Below, piece by piece: positions 18,500 through 28,562 of a stretch of 64,000 nt of DNA. A program made the translations under genes and the position numbers. Source of the stretch: Oscillatoriales cyanobacterium RM2_1_1. Its GTDB lineage: Bacteria > Cyanobacteriota > Cyanobacteriia > Cyanobacteriales > Microcoleaceae. Under the pieces are notes generated by a model, which had not been told where the DNA came from, did not search any database, and was given only the letters and a program-made list of their open reading frames with translations. The DNA lies in assembly GCA_012033335.1 (NCBI GenBank), contig JAAURB010000005.1, forward strand, positions 1 through 64,000, written 5' to 3'. Each line of letters starts with the position of its first letter. Positions within the stretch are counted from its first letter, which is position 1.

Positions 18500-19543
18500 T
18501 TAGAGAGTGTGAGATCGCCCATTAAAAACTCGCTCAAGTTCTTTATAGTTTTCCAGAGCTCGTCCGGTTCCTAATACGACGCAACACAATGGATCCGCCG
18601 CAATATGAGTGACAATGCCGGTTTCATGGCTCAGGAGCGCATCAAGGCCCCGCATCAAAGCGCCACCCCCCGCCAGCATAATCCCGCGATCGATAATATC
18701 AGCCGCCAGCTCGGGGGGAGTCCGTTCCAGGGTGCGCTTCACCGCATCAACAATGATTGAAAGGGGCTCCATCATACTCTCTCGAACCTCGGGGGCTTTA
18801 ATGGTCACGGTTCGCGGTAAGCCAGAAAGCAAATGAATCCCCCGCACTTCCATGATCAGGCTATCTTCATCCTGCATCGGATAGGCAGACCCCATCTTGA
18901 TCTTGATATCTTCAGAAGTCTGTTCGCCAATCACCAGGTTGTGAACTTTCTTCATGTACAGAATGATGGCTTCGTTGAGTTCATCCCCAGCCACCCGGAC
19001 AGATTCGCTCAAAACAGTTCCTTGCAGGCTCAAAACGGCAACCTCAGTCGTCCCACCACCAATGTCAACAATCATATTGCCGGTGGGCTCCGCCACGGGC
19101 AACCCCGCCCCAATGGCGGCGGCAATCGGTTCATCAATCAAGCGAACGTCCCGGGCTCCCGCCTGGAGAGCTGCCTCCATCACTGCTCGTCGCTCCACCG
19201 CTGTCACCCCGCTAGGAATACCGATGATGACTCGAGGAGCAACCAGGGTATTTCCCTCATGGACGCGCCGAATGAAATACTTGAGCATTTGTTCGGCATA
19301 TTCAAATTCAGCGATCACCCCATCTCGCAGAGGCCGAACTGCAATCACATTTTTCGGGGTACGTCCCAACATCTTCTTGGCATCTTCTCCTACAGCAAGA
19401 GGAGTCTTGCTATCTTGATCGATGGCTACAACAGAGGGTTCCTGAAGTACGATGCCCTTCCCGGATACATAGATCAGAGTATTAGCAGTGCCTAAATCAA
19501 TACCCATATCTCGTGAAAACGATAGGCGACTGAGAAGTCCCAC
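18500..19543 (-). CDS. mreB: Rod shape-determining actin homologue MreB
   Basis: Actin-like ATPase that forms membrane-bound filaments organising cell-wall growth. Signature motifs are GIDLGTANTLIYVSGKGIVL (phosphate 1), PSGVTAVERRAVMEAA, DIGGGTTEVAVLSL (phosphate 2) and GIMLAGGGALMRGLD (adenosine). At 347 residues it has the normal length. The start is GTG at 19543, as the N-terminus GLLSRLSFSRDMGIDLG matches relatives. It is the first gene of mreBCD, and about 800 bp of upstream non-coding DNA would hold its promoter. Confidence 0.97.
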   Translation of the reverse strand: MGLLSRLSFSRDMGIDLGTANTLIYVSGKGIVLQEPSVVAIDQDSKTPLAVGEDAKKMLGRTPKNVIAVRPLRDGVIAEFEYAEQMLKYFIRRVHEGNTLVAPRVIIGIPSGVTAVERRAVMEAALQAGARDVRLIDEPIAAAIGAGLPVAEPTGNMIVDIGGGTTEVAVLSLQGTVLSESVRVAGDELNEAIILYMKKVHNLVIGEQTSEDIKIKMGSAYPMQDEDSLIMEVRGIHLLSGLPRTVTIKAPEVRESMMEPLSIIVDAVKRTLERTPPELAADIIDRGIMLAGGGALMRGLDALLSHETGIVTHIAADPLCCVVLGTGRALENYKELERVFNGRSHTL

Positions 19544-20350
19544 GGATTTAAACTCCCAATAAAAACGTTACGATGACCTGAAGATTGGATAAACAAATAC
19601 TTCCTTAAACCCTTTCCGTCGAATCAAGCAGGGGTTCAGGATAATTTTTATCATCTTTACGGAATAGCATCTCCTCACAATTGCCCATTACTGGTAAAAG
19701 GCAATAATCTACACCAAGAAAGCCTGCCCTAAACTTCAACAAAATACCAGGATTTTTGATGAACCGGTGTAAGGGCTGCGCGTATGGATTGTATTACGTT
19801 TCAATTTCAGAGTCTAGTGTAGTAGAAAAAAAGCCATCTATTCTAACTCAGTCTGATTTGAGAAACAAGCTCAAACCATGGCCTGAATGAACTGATCCCA
19901 GCATTTAAGCTTTACAAATTGGGGGGGTTTTTAAAGGTTTATCGGACTTTTGTAAAGCTTTGGTAAAGACTCAGAACTTTCATTTTGAGCAAATTTTTAT
20001 TACGGATAAATGGCCCAATCTTCAGGCAGTTGGACTGAGAGATCAGATGATGGAATACTCCTTTGGTGAGTATTCCACAGCCCATAATCATAGCAAAACG
20101 ATCAAAGGGACATTCAAAGGGCATCAACGCTGCGTCGCCTTAGCAGTCAGCAGTCTGAAGTACGAGAGATGGCAGCGCGGTGCGCTGCCATCTCTCAAAT
20201 CTGTACCTCATGTGATTAGGAATCGCTATAAGTAGGTGATTGTAATTAACTGCTAAGGGGAAGGGGGTCTGGGGCTTCACTCCAGGAAGGGGTAGTGCCC
20301 CCTTCACCCCCACATCAATCTTCTAACTAATTGTCTAACTAATTACGTCG
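19544..20350. other. Long non-coding region upstream of mreB with hairpins and repeats
   Basis: No convincing gene; the 91-codon frame at 19960-20235 runs through repeats and lacks a recognisable product. It contains a 9-bp stem (GGAATACTC/GAGTATTCC at about 20051-20075), the perfect hairpin at 20164-20196, a dispersed motif (CTCAAATCTGTACCTCA near 20193) that recurs near 49166, and a family-A repeat at 20229. Confidence 0.55.
20164..20196. repeat. Perfect 15-bp stem hairpin
   Basis: GAGAGATGGCAGCGC and its exact reverse complement GCGCTGCCATCTCTC flank a GGT loop. There is no following T-run, so it is a repeat-borne hairpin rather than a clear terminator. Confidence 0.85.
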
Positions 20351-20353
20351 CTA
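20229..20353. repeat. Family-A palindromic repeat, copy 2
   Basis: Starts TAAGTAGGTGATTGTAATTA. The GC-rich core is enlarged (CTGGGGCTTCACTCCAGG). The right end is altered by a 12-bp tandem duplication (TCTAACTAATT twice), and the last bases reach the stop codon of the next gene. Confidence 0.8.
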
Positions 20354-20542
20354 ATCAGAGGAAGCCGGGGTTTCATCCTGGTTCAATTGGCGCTCAATTG
20401 TACCAATTGCCGCGTTCAGTCCAGCCAATCGAGTTTCGAGATCATCGCGCATCCACTTCAAAAACTTCAATTTCTGTTCCTGATGAACTTTTCGGGATTC
20501 GGGTTCCCAGTTCCAACATGACTTCCCGAATGATAGAAACAT
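20351..20542 (-). CDS. Small conserved cyanobacterial protein (63 aa)
   Basis: A short protein beginning MFLSFGKSCWNWEPESRK and continuing HQEQKLKFLKWMRDDLETRL to GLNAAIGTIERQL, mostly helical and charged. The start at 20542 is chosen because AGGAG lies 9 nt upstream; the frame also extends 14 codons further to 20584 without such a site. The N-terminal motif and the ribosome binding site make a real gene likely. I know of no assigned function. Its stop codon abuts a family-A repeat. Confidence 0.7.
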   Translation of the reverse strand: MFLSFGKSCWNWEPESRKVHQEQKLKFLKWMRDDLETRLAGLNAAIGTIERQLNQDETPASSD

Positions 20543-21001
20543 ACTTGCTCTCCTAATTATTGGATGACTGTTTTTGCCGTACAACTATTGTTATACATTT
20601 TTCTAGGAGTTGCAATTTGTAAATGCCTCAAGTCTCTGATCCAAAATCGTTTCAAAGATTGATTTGACCCAATTTGAGCTGAATCAATAGCATTTTAGAC
20701 ATTCTGAGCCCAACCCAAAAATGACAAATGTTACTGATTTACTCCTGACGTTGGAATTTAATAGAGTCACTCAGGTTAAGAGCAGATTATATATAAGTTA
20801 TATCTAAATTGGCCCTGGTCAGAGATGATAAGATTTGAATTAATCAAGCCAAAAAAACCGAGGCTTGATTCTATATCTTTGGTATTCTATCTTTGGGGTT
20901 CTACTATTGAGATAATTGCTAGGCCGTTGCAAAAAAGTTTACGAATCCTTGGTTTTAACTGAAGAAAAGTCAAAAAATAACAGGAGTTGCCTGGAGGTTG
21001 T
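20543..21001. other. Spacer between divergent small gene and ldh
   Basis: AT-rich spacer carrying the promoters of both divergent genes. A 9-bp stem (AATCAAGCC/GGCTTGATT, 20842-20870) encloses an A7 run. No further gene is visible. Confidence 0.5.
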
Positions 21002-22000
21002 ATGTTCGAACAAATATTCAATGCTTGTTCAGATGGTAGTCAGCAAATCAGCACCATGGATCTCCGTAAAGGTGTTATTATTGGCGCTGGACAGGTGGGT
21101 ATGGCTTGTGCTTATTCAATGCTAATTCAAGACTGCTTTGATGAGTTGATTTTGCAAGATATCGCCCTGGAAAAAGTCGAAGGGGAAGTGATGGATTTGA
21201 TGCATGGCATTCCATTTATTTCACCTACTAAAATTGCGGCAGGAACTGTAGCTGATGCAGGCGAAGATACTGATATCGTGATTATTACGGCTGGAGCTAA
21301 TCAAAAAGATGGGGAAACTCGGCTTGATCTTGTCCAGCGAAACGTTAAGATTTTTAGGGGTTTGGTAGAAGAGATTGCTAAACATTGTCCCAATGCAATT
21401 CTCTTAATTGTCAGCAATCCCGTTGATATCATGACCTATGTCAGTCTGAAGATTTCTGGATTTCCCAGTTCCAGGGTTTTAGGTTCAGGCACAGTGCTTG
21501 ACACCGCCCGTTTTCGCTCACTTTTATCAGCAAAATTGAATATTGATTCTCGGAGTGTTCACGCTAATATTATTGGGGAGCATGGTGATAGTGAAGTTCC
21601 GGTTTGGAGCAAAGTAAATGTAGCTGGAATGAGGATTTGTGATGGGGATTGGCCCGGAAGTCCGAGCTGTGACTCCTCTGAACTGAGTGAAATTTTTGCA
21701 GGGGTTAAAAATGCCGCCTACGAAATTATCAAACGTAAGGGTTATACTTCCTATGCGGTCGGTTTGGCTGTTACCGATATTGTTAAGGCAATTCTAAATA
21801 ATCAGAACCGGGTTCTGACGGTGAGTAGCTTAGTTAAAGATCTCTATGATCTTCCAGAAGTTTGTCTGAGCTTTCCTACCATTGTTAATCGGCAGGGCAT
21901 CAGTAAGCAGATTAACTTATCATTAAACGAAACCGAGAAAAATCTCTTTCAAAAGTCTGCTCAAACCTTACATGAAGTGATCGCCCAACTGGATTTGTAG
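21002..22000 (+). CDS. ldh: L-lactate dehydrogenase
   Basis: NAD-dependent reduction of pyruvate to L-lactate, a fermentative step. The Rossmann motif is [32 protein letters not shown] carries the glutamine that marks lactate rather than malate dehydrogenase. DIMTYVSLK and the active-site [14 protein letters not shown] (catalytic His) follow. The ATG at 21002 is preceded by GGAGG at 20992-20996 and gives about 332 residues; the frame itself opens earlier at a TTG. The first dozen residues ([14 protein letters not shown]) are an extension ahead of the core. pyk starts 62 bp downstream on the same strand, so enzymes that make and consume pyruvate are adjacent. Confidence 0.93.
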   Translation: MFEQIFNACSDGSQQISTMDLRKGVIIGAGQVGMACAYSMLIQDCFDELILQDIALEKVEGEVMDLMHGIPFISPTKIAAGTVADAGEDTDIVIITAGANQKDGETRLDLVQRNVKIFRGLVEEIAKHCPNAILLIVSNPVDIMTYVSLKISGFPSSRVLGSGTVLDTARFRSLLSAKLNIDSRSVHANIIGEHGDSEVPVWSKVNVAGMRICDGDWPGSPSCDSSELSEIFAGVKNAAYEIIKRKGYTSYAVGLAVTDIVKAILNNQNRVLTVSSLVKDLYDLPEVCLSFPTIVNRQGISKQINLSLNETEKNLFQKSAQTLHEVIAQLDL

Positions 22001-22062
22001 AACCCTTTGTAGAAACCCTAATATTTCTGAATATTCCTGTAAACCTTACAATCATTACTCTG

Positions 22063-23486
22063 ATGCAACCCCTAAAACAACGGACTAAAATTGTTGCCAC
22101 GATTGGCCCTGCTAGCCGCGATCCTGAAATCTTAAAGCAAATGATTCGGGCTGGGATGAATGTCGCTCGCCTGAATTTTTCCCATGGGAGTTATGAGGAT
22201 CACGCGGAAACCATCAAATTGTTGCGTCAAGTCTCCCAAGAAATGGATGCGGCCATCACGCTTTTGCAAGACCTACAGGGGCCAAAAATTCGGGTGGGTC
22301 AGTTGCCCGATGACTCTATAGAACTGGTTCCGGGAGAGTTGATTACCTTTGTCCCGATGGATGAATATAGTGGCCAACCCCATACCGCTGCGATTGATTA
22401 TCCCCATTTAGCAGAAGAAGCCGAACCGGGGGCGCAAATTTTGCTCGATGATGGTTTGCTCGAAGTGCGAATTGAGGCGATCTCGAGTAACTCAGTCCAA
22501 TGCAAAATTATTGAAGGGGGAACCCTCAAAAGCCGCAAGGGAGTCAACTTACCTAGTCTGATTTTGCAACTGCCCTCCATGACCGAAAAGGACAAGCAAG
22601 ATCTGGAATTTGGTCTGTCCCAGGAGGTGGATTGGGTTTCCCTGAGCTTTGTTCGCCGTCCCGAAGATGTTCAGGCCCTCAAAGCTTTCATGGCAAAACG
22701 GGGGGCTGAGAAAACCCCGGTCATGGCAAAAATTGAAAAACCCCAGGCCGTTGCTAACTTGCAGGGAATTATTGACGAATGCGATGGCTTAATGGTGGCT
22801 AGGGGCGACCTAGGGGTAGAACTGAGTCCTGAAAAAGTCCCCCTGATCCAGAAGCAGATTATCAGATTGTGTAATCAGAAAGGGATTCCGGTGATTACCG
22901 CAACCCAAATGCTAGAGAGCATGATTCACAATCCTCGGCCCACTCGGGCAGAAGCTTCTGATGTCGCCAATGCCATTCTCGATGGGACTGATGCAGTGAT
23001 GTTGTCGGGGGAGTCGGCTGTGGGGGACTATCCAGTTCGGGCGGTGGAAATGCTGGCGCGAATTGCTATGGATGTGGAGCCAGAGGCCAAGTTTATCAAT
23101 TATCCACCTGCCGACAGCGATGAAACCCATGCCTTGAGTGAGGCCATCAATACCATTGATAAAATTCTGGATTTGAAGGGTATCGTTGCGTTTACCAGTA
23201 CAGGCTACACCGCCGAACTTGCCGCTGAGGAGCGTCCCCGGGCCCTGTTTTTGCCTTGACCCCAGAACGGAGAACTTACCACCGCCTGAATCTGGTCTGG
23301 GGAGTCAGACCTCTGTTGATTGACCATGAGGTTGAGGCGTTTGAAGATTTGCTGGATCAGGCTGAAACCCTGCTGGTCAATCGAAATCTGTTGGCGGTAG
23401 GAGATCAAATTTTGATTGTGGCCGGGATTCCCACCAAACACCCCCGAGGCACTAATTTTCTGAAGATTCATCAGATTAGAGGTTAA
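22063..23486 (+). CDS. pyk: Pyruvate kinase, apparent single-base frameshift near 23245
   Basis: Last step of glycolysis, PEP plus ADP to pyruvate plus ATP. The core contains [32 protein letters not shown], the metal-binding [24 protein letters not shown] and [10 protein letters not shown]. The frame ends early at 23259 with [10 protein letters not shown]. Adding one C to GGCCCTG at 23241-23247 gives [20 protein letters not shown] and joins the frame that runs to 23486, a complete enzyme of about 474 residues. It lacks the extra PEP-utiliser domain found in longer cyanobacterial pyruvate kinases. The missing base lies in a C run, so sequencing error is the likely cause. Confidence 0.93.
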
Positions 23487-23514
23487 AGCGGTAATCTACA
23501 CCATTTTGTCCCCA

Positions 23515-23553
23515 GGGCATAGTCGGGGGCACGTCATGCCCCCGACTATGCCC
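23515..23553. repeat. Perfect 17-bp stem hairpin downstream of pyk
   Basis: GGGCATAGTCGGGGGCA is followed by a CGTCA loop and its exact reverse complement. The stem is very GC-rich and starts 28 nt after the pyk stop, but no T-run follows. It could stop transcription or protect the 3' end of the transcript. Confidence 0.8.
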
Positions 23554-23595
23554 ATCCCTGTTGTCCTATTTTAGAATTGGTATTTTTGAAGTTGG

Positions 23596-23697
23596 TAAGC
23601 AGATGGTTGTAATTAATTATCAAACAGAAGGGGGTCTGGGGCACTGCCCCCTTCAACCCCCTACATGTATCTTCTAATTAATTGTGCCTAGCTACTC
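23596..23697. repeat. Family-A palindromic repeat, copy 3
   Basis: Starts TAAGCAGATGGTTGTAATTA, contains GGGGTCTGGGGCACTGCCCC, and ends GTGCCTAGCTACTCA. Diverged from copy 1 mainly at the ends. Confidence 0.8.
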
Positions 23698-23917
23698 ACA
23701 GCAATCTGTTTTGGATTATGGAGAGCGGAGCGGGCGGCTTTCCCCCATGGGCTAGAACCCTGAGCCACAGCAATCTCATAAATCATTTCTGATGACTGTA
23801 TCAGGTGGGTTTTTTGCCGATGAGTCTGTAGAATAGTTGGAACCAGATAGCTCGATTCCTGACTTAATCCCAGTCGTAATTCCCAGTCTCATTTGTAGCC
23901 TTAACGTTTAGTCAGCA

Positions 23918-23959
23918 TTCTCAACCTCAAGTTCTCAACCTTAAGTTCTCAATCATCAT
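23918..23959. repeat. 14-bp tandem repeat upstream of cysH
   Basis: TTCTCAACCTCAAG, TTCTCAACCTTAAG and a decayed third unit follow head to tail, ending about 30 bp before the cysH ATG. This may be a local duplication only, or it may place regulator sites near the promoter. Confidence 0.7.
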
Positions 23960-23989
23960 TCTCAGTGCTCCCGTATCGGCCAAGGTGCT

Positions 23990-24844
23990 ATGCCAGAATC
24001 CAATCCCGTTAATTTCAGCCTTAACGGTCATAATCCTGCTCCATCGGTTTTTGCCTCACTCACCGTGCGGCAGCCCAGTGACCCTGAAAGTCGCCTGGGT
24101 ACCTTGATATCGGACTCCAGTCTCAGTCAAATTAATCAGAATCTGGAGGGTGCGATCGCCGCAGAAGTCGTTCAATGGGCAGTGGATTTTTTCGGGAAAG
24201 GACTGGTGCTGAGTACTAGTTTTGGAATTCAATCGGCAGTGATGTTGCATCTGGTGACCCAGGTGATTCCAGAGATTCCGGTGATTTGGATCGATACCGG
24301 CTATCTACCGGCAGAAACCTATCAATTTGCTGAACAACTGACCCAACGGCTACAACTTAATTTGCGGGTTTACCAATCTCCAATCAGTCCTGCTCGGATG
24401 GAAGCCCTGCATGGTCGGCTCTGGGAGCAGCAAAGTATCGAAGCTCTCAACCAGTACGATACGATTCGCAAAGTTGAACCGATGCAACGGGCGTTGCAGG
24501 AGCTCCGGGCCACTGCCTGGTTAGCCGGGCTGCGGGCGGATCAAACCAATCACCGCAAAACGTTACGACTTGTAGAACAGCAGTCGGGTTTGTACAAAGT
24601 TCACCCAATTCTTTCCTGGCATTCCCGAGATATCTATCAATATCTAACGGCCCATGACCTGCCCTATCATCCCTACTTTGACCTGGGGTACACCACTGTA
24701 GGAGATTGGCATTCCAGCCGTCCTGTAACGGCGGATGATCACAACGAGCGAGATACTCGCTTTCAGGGATTGAAACAGGAATGTGGTTTACACCTTCCCC
24801 AAACTGAGGCGGAAGCCAAGAGCTTAGATTCTAGTTTGCTCTAA
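23990..24844 (+). CDS. cysH: Phosphoadenylyl-sulfate (PAPS) reductase
   Basis: Reduces PAPS to sulfite in assimilatory sulfate reduction, using thioredoxin. Visible are the nucleotide-binding region [36 protein letters not shown], the arginine-rich [13 protein letters not shown], and the catalytic cysteine in QECGLHLP. The cysteine pairs that hold the Fe-S cluster of APS reductases are absent, so PAPS is the likely substrate. At 284 residues it carries roughly 45 extra N-terminal residues. The gene stands alone. PAPS is also the donor for the sulfotransferase encoded near 54 kb. Confidence 0.93.
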   Translation: MPESNPVNFSLNGHNPAPSVFASLTVRQPSDPESRLGTLISDSSLSQINQNLEGAIAAEVVQWAVDFFGKGLVLSTSFGIQSAVMLHLVTQVIPEIPVIWIDTGYLPAETYQFAEQLTQRLQLNLRVYQSPISPARMEALHGRLWEQQSIEALNQYDTIRKVEPMQRALQELRATAWLAGLRADQTNHRKTLRLVEQQSGLYKVHPILSWHSRDIYQYLTAHDLPYHPYFDLGYTTVGDWHSSRPVTADDHNERDTRFQGLKQECGLHLPQTEAEAKSLDSSLL

Positions 24845-25402
24845 GCAATAGAGTTCCAAATCCTGCAATGGAAAAGGGTTTCTCTAGAAATCGCTTAACA
24901 TCAATGTCAATATCAATATTAACACCAGCATCAGCCAAGTTATTTGTAATTCTTATTACTTTCACTGTAGCATCGCATATCTCAACTTTAACTCCCCCTT
25001 AACCTGATAATCAGATCGGAATAATTCTTCAAAAATCAACTTCGTAGAATCACTAGCAATTTCGTAATCTTACGGAGGACAGAGCCAGGCAGTAACTTTT
25101 AAGATGGTAATTGTTGGGTTGTTATTGCAGTATAAACGTGTTATGTGTCGGAAGATATAGTAATCATAAATGATTGATGAAATGGAATCTGGGGAGAAGT
25201 ATCCAAAACCCTCTCTTACTCTTTATTATGATTGAGTTAGGACTTGCTATATCTGATGTTTCTCCCACGGCTGGAGTACGGGAAGTTGTGGTACGATGCC
25301 CTAACAACTCCCAAATCCATTCCTCACGGGATTGAAAATCGCTACATAACATTTGTGATTGTCTAATAAACCGTTAAGTTCTAGTCAAATTCTGGTCAAG
25401 GT
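24845..25402. other. Non-coding region upstream of the PhnD-like gene
   Basis: AT-rich, with no gene supported. It contains the candidate Pho-box-like pair at 24987-25005. The 62-codon minus-strand frame at 25164-25352 has no recognisable product. Confidence 0.5.
24987..25005 (+). promoter_or_regulatory. Pho-box-like tandem half-sites
   Basis: TTTAACTC, a CCC spacer, and CTTAACCT give two 8-bp units at 11-bp spacing. Cyanobacterial PhoB-type boxes are repeats of an octamer like CTTAACCT spaced by 3 bp, usually in threes; only one unit here is perfect. It lies about 400 bp before the PhnD-like gene. Weak, but in a fitting context. Confidence 0.3.
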
Positions 25403-26316
25403 ATGAAACGTCGTAATTTTCTAGGGTATTCCCTCCTATTCTTAGCAGGTTGTACTACTACAACTCGCACAGGCAGTAATGGTTCTTCCCCGTCTGCCCC
25501 CACCAATTCCGTCTCCAATCAAACTCCAGAAAAGCTCCGGTTCACTGTAACCGACGTTCAAGGGTTAGAGGCTTTGGAAAAGGATTATGGCCAATTTCGC
25601 CAGACTCTAGAGGAAGTTTTGGAGACTCCAGTTGAGTTTTTTCCAGTTGAAAGCTATACTGCTGCCGCTGTGGCTCTCCAGGGAAACCAGGTGGATATGA
25701 TTCTGACAGGCCCCTCTGAGTATGTAGTAATCAACTCCCGAACGAAGGCATCTCCGATCGTGGCGATCACCCGCCAAGACTACCATTCAATGGTTATTGT
25801 GCCAGCGGATAGCTCAATTCAGACTTTAGCTGACCTGAAGGGGAAAACCATTGCTATGAAAAAATCAGGCTCAACCAGTGGTCATTTAGGCCCCACTAAG
25901 CTGTTAATCGATGCAGGGTTACAGCCTCAGACCGACTACAAGACCGAAATGTTGGGATTTCCAGATGGGTTTAAAGCCATGAGAGAAGGCAAAGTCGATG
26001 CTTGGGGTGGATCGTTTACAGACTTCCAAAGTCTGAGCAAAACGGAAGGGCTAGCAGACACTGACTTTCGGATTTTGCAGGAAGGCCCCCCCTTACCCAG
26101 CGATTTGATTATGGTCAGTGAGTTGCTGCCAGCAGAATTGACAGCGGAGTATACCCAGCGGATTATCGACAACAAAGACAAGCTGATTCAAGCCCTGGTA
26201 ACGGGGGAAGAAACTGAAAATATGCCGGTTCCGAACTGGCTCCTACCCAGGATTCAGATTATGAAATGATTCGGGAAGTTTATCGAGCCATGGGAGAGGA
26301 AAGCCTAATTCAATAA
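25403..26316 (+). CDS. PhnD-like phosphate/phosphonate-type binding lipoprotein, frameshifted at 3' end
   Basis: Periplasmic substrate-binding protein of the PhnD family. The N-terminus MKRRNFLGYSLLFLAGCTTT contains a lipobox (LAGC), so the mature protein is a lipoprotein. The body has VDMILTGPSEYVVINSRTKA, TLADLKGKTIAMKKSGSTSGH and FPDGFKAMREGKVDAWGG. The frame stops at 26269. One extra G near 26236-26240 (TGG to TGGG) gives NWAPTQDSDYEMIREVYRAMG and a natural end at 26316. No permease or ATPase genes are adjacent. The next gene, 143 bp downstream, is a membrane histidine kinase, so this protein may serve as a sensor partner rather than in transport. Confidence 0.87.
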
Positions 26317-26459
26317 GGGATCAAATCGTCGCGACTCGTTACTCAATAGCTGCTCAATTGTTGGTTTTTTAAGGGAACCATAGACTGAGAATTAATCCAG
26401 TTATGGTTCCCACCCCATTATTATCCGGTGGATAGAGTCAATGATCCAATACCGTAGAG

Positions 26460-28291
26460 ATGCTAATCTTAAAAATCTTAAAAGGCAAATTATCTAATCT
26501 GAGCATTGCCCGAAAAATTGGCTATAGTTACTGTCTGGCGATTGGAACGGGGGTATTGGGGACAGTATTTGGACTTTTTCTGGGGGACTATTATCAGCAA
26601 AAAGCGCTATTGCAACTGACTACAGCGTATCGGCAACAGGATATTGTGACTGAGCTGGCTAATTCCGCTAAAACCATGCAATTGTATCCTCAGGTTTTAA
26701 TCCGGACTTTAGGAGAAACTATTGCGTTTGACTACGAAAAATCAAAGTTTTTTGATAATCTTAACCAGATTCAGCAACACATCAAACAGCTTAAAACGTT
26801 TGTCCAGGATTATCCCGATCAAGCAGTATTCAGTGCTCAAGATATTCAAGAACTCTCCCAGGAATACCAGGCGACCATTACAAACTATGCCAACCTGATT
26901 CAATCCCTCTGGCAAGAAACGAATTCTGCCCAATTATCCCCAGAACAAATCCCTACAGCCCAACAACAAATCTGGAACAGCCTGAGAAATCCAGAGGCTA
27001 TTCAAGTCAGTCGAAAACTTGAGCGGTTTTCGGAAAATTTGGTGCGGCTCACGGCTAAATCAAAGCTCAAGCAAGATGCAGCAGATGCTCAGTTTCAAGC
27101 AGCAGAATTGCTGCGATTGAAGATTATTATCGGGAGTATGTTGCTATCAACTCTAGTGGCGGTAAGTTTAGCATTGCTCACCAGTCGGGCGATCGCCCGA
27201 CCTATCCAAAGCGTTACGGAAGTAGCCCGGAAAGTGACTCAAGAAGCCGATTTGAGCCTCAGAGTGCCGGTACAGAGTCAGGATGAAGTTGGTTTCTTAT
27301 CCAAGTCTTTAAACCAGTTGATTGAATGGGTTGGGCATTACACCGATGAGCTAGAACTTGCCCGCCAAACCCTCGAAGATCGAGTCGAAGAACGTACCCA
27401 AAAATTACAGGATACCTTGGAGGATTTGAAAGCTACCCAAGCCCAATTAATTCAAACTGAGAAGATGTCAAGTCTGGGTCAAATGGTGGCAGGTGTAGCC
27501 CATGAAATCAATAATCCAGTCAGTTTTATCTATGGCAATATCGAACACATCACGACTTATTTTGAAGATTTATGCAATCTCATTGAGCTTTATCAATCAG
27601 AGTACTCTCCCCCTACTCCCCTGGTGCAAGAACGTTTAGAGGAGATTGAGATTGAGTTTATCATTCAGGATTTACCCCAAACCATCTCATCAATCAAAAC
27701 TGGCGCGGAGCGGATTAAGGATATTGTGTTATCCCTGCGAAATTTCTCCCGGTTGGACGAGTCAGATTACAAACAGGCCAGTATTCATGAGGGTTTAGAT
27801 AATACCCTACTAGTGCTCAATCATCGACTCAAAATCATATTGAAGTTGACCTAGACTATGGAAAGATTCCTTTGATTCACTGCTGTCCTGCTCAGCTCAA
27901 TCAAGTCTTTCTGAATATCATTAACAATGCCATTGATGCCCTAGAGGACTATACTCAAACGATTCAATCCTCCTCTTCACTAATGACATTTCAACCTCTG
28001 GGATTATTTCAACCCCGGATCACCCTCCAAACCCAACAGCTCAATATTGATCAGATTCAAGTTCGGATACGGGACAATGGCCCCGGAATACCCCTGGAGG
28101 TTCAGAGCAAGTTATTTGATCCGTTTTTTACGACCAAAGCTGTCGGGAAGGGCTCAGGACTAGGACTATCCGTTGCTTACCAAATCATCGAACGCCATCA
28201 TGGAACCATTAGGGTAGCTTCAGCAGCAGGTCAGGGAACTACATTTATCGTTACCTTACCCATTCAGGGGACAACCCCTGGCACTGACTGA
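26460..28291 (+). CDS. Membrane sensor histidine kinase with HAMP domain, frameshifted near 27833
   Basis: Domain order: a first membrane segment (about residues 20-45), an approximately 180-residue periplasmic helical region, a second membrane segment (IIIGSMLLSTLVAVSLALLT), HAMP (IARPIQSVTEVARKVTQEAD), a coiled coil, the phosphoacceptor box SSLGQMVAGVAHEINNPVSF, and an HATPase domain. The frame breaks at 27854. Adding one A to the A4 run at 27831-27834 gives RLKNHIEVDLDYGKIPLIHC and restores the ATPase motifs: NIINNAIDAL (N box), IRDNGPGIP (G1) and GKGSGLGLSV (G2). The kinase is therefore catalytically complete once corrected. It follows the PhnD-like lipoprotein, and no response regulator is adjacent. 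Confidence 0.9.
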
Positions 28292-28562
28292 AGTGAATTT
28301 AAAAATGCCCTATCGGTCTCACAACGAATTGTTATAGAAGAAATATCAAGACATGTTAAAATATGTAAAATAAGCTTGACATCCAGGGAATATCCCCATG
28401 GATTCCTGGATTATGGCTGAGCCAGAGCGCTTGCCCTTTGCATTTTTTAACAGCTCAGTACTGGAGAGTTGTATATCCTGAGGGTGGATTCTGTAAAATT
28501 TGCGATCGCAAGCCATACAATTTACCCAGTCCTTGTTGACGTTAGATGAGGTATTTCTACTT

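Larger units (their letters stand above)
23487..23989. other. Non-coding region between pyk and cysH
   Basis: Contains a 17-bp perfect hairpin, a family-A repeat and a 14-bp tandem repeat (all listed separately). Near 23762 a motif (AATCTCATAAATCATTTCTGA) resembles one near 41166. No gene is visible. Confidence 0.55.

Noticed and set aside
18833-19495. 220-codon plus-strand frame opposite mreB
   Set aside because: It is antisense to a highly conserved gene, and its translation resembles no protein; long antisense frames are common in this codon usage.
19960-20235. 91-codon plus-strand frame upstream of mreB
   Set aside because: It crosses two hairpins and a repeat boundary and has no recognisable product or strong ribosome binding site.
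23240-23490. Two separate genes at the 3' end of pyk
   Set aside because: The downstream frame continues the pyruvate kinase C-terminal domain exactly after one added base and has no start signal of its own.
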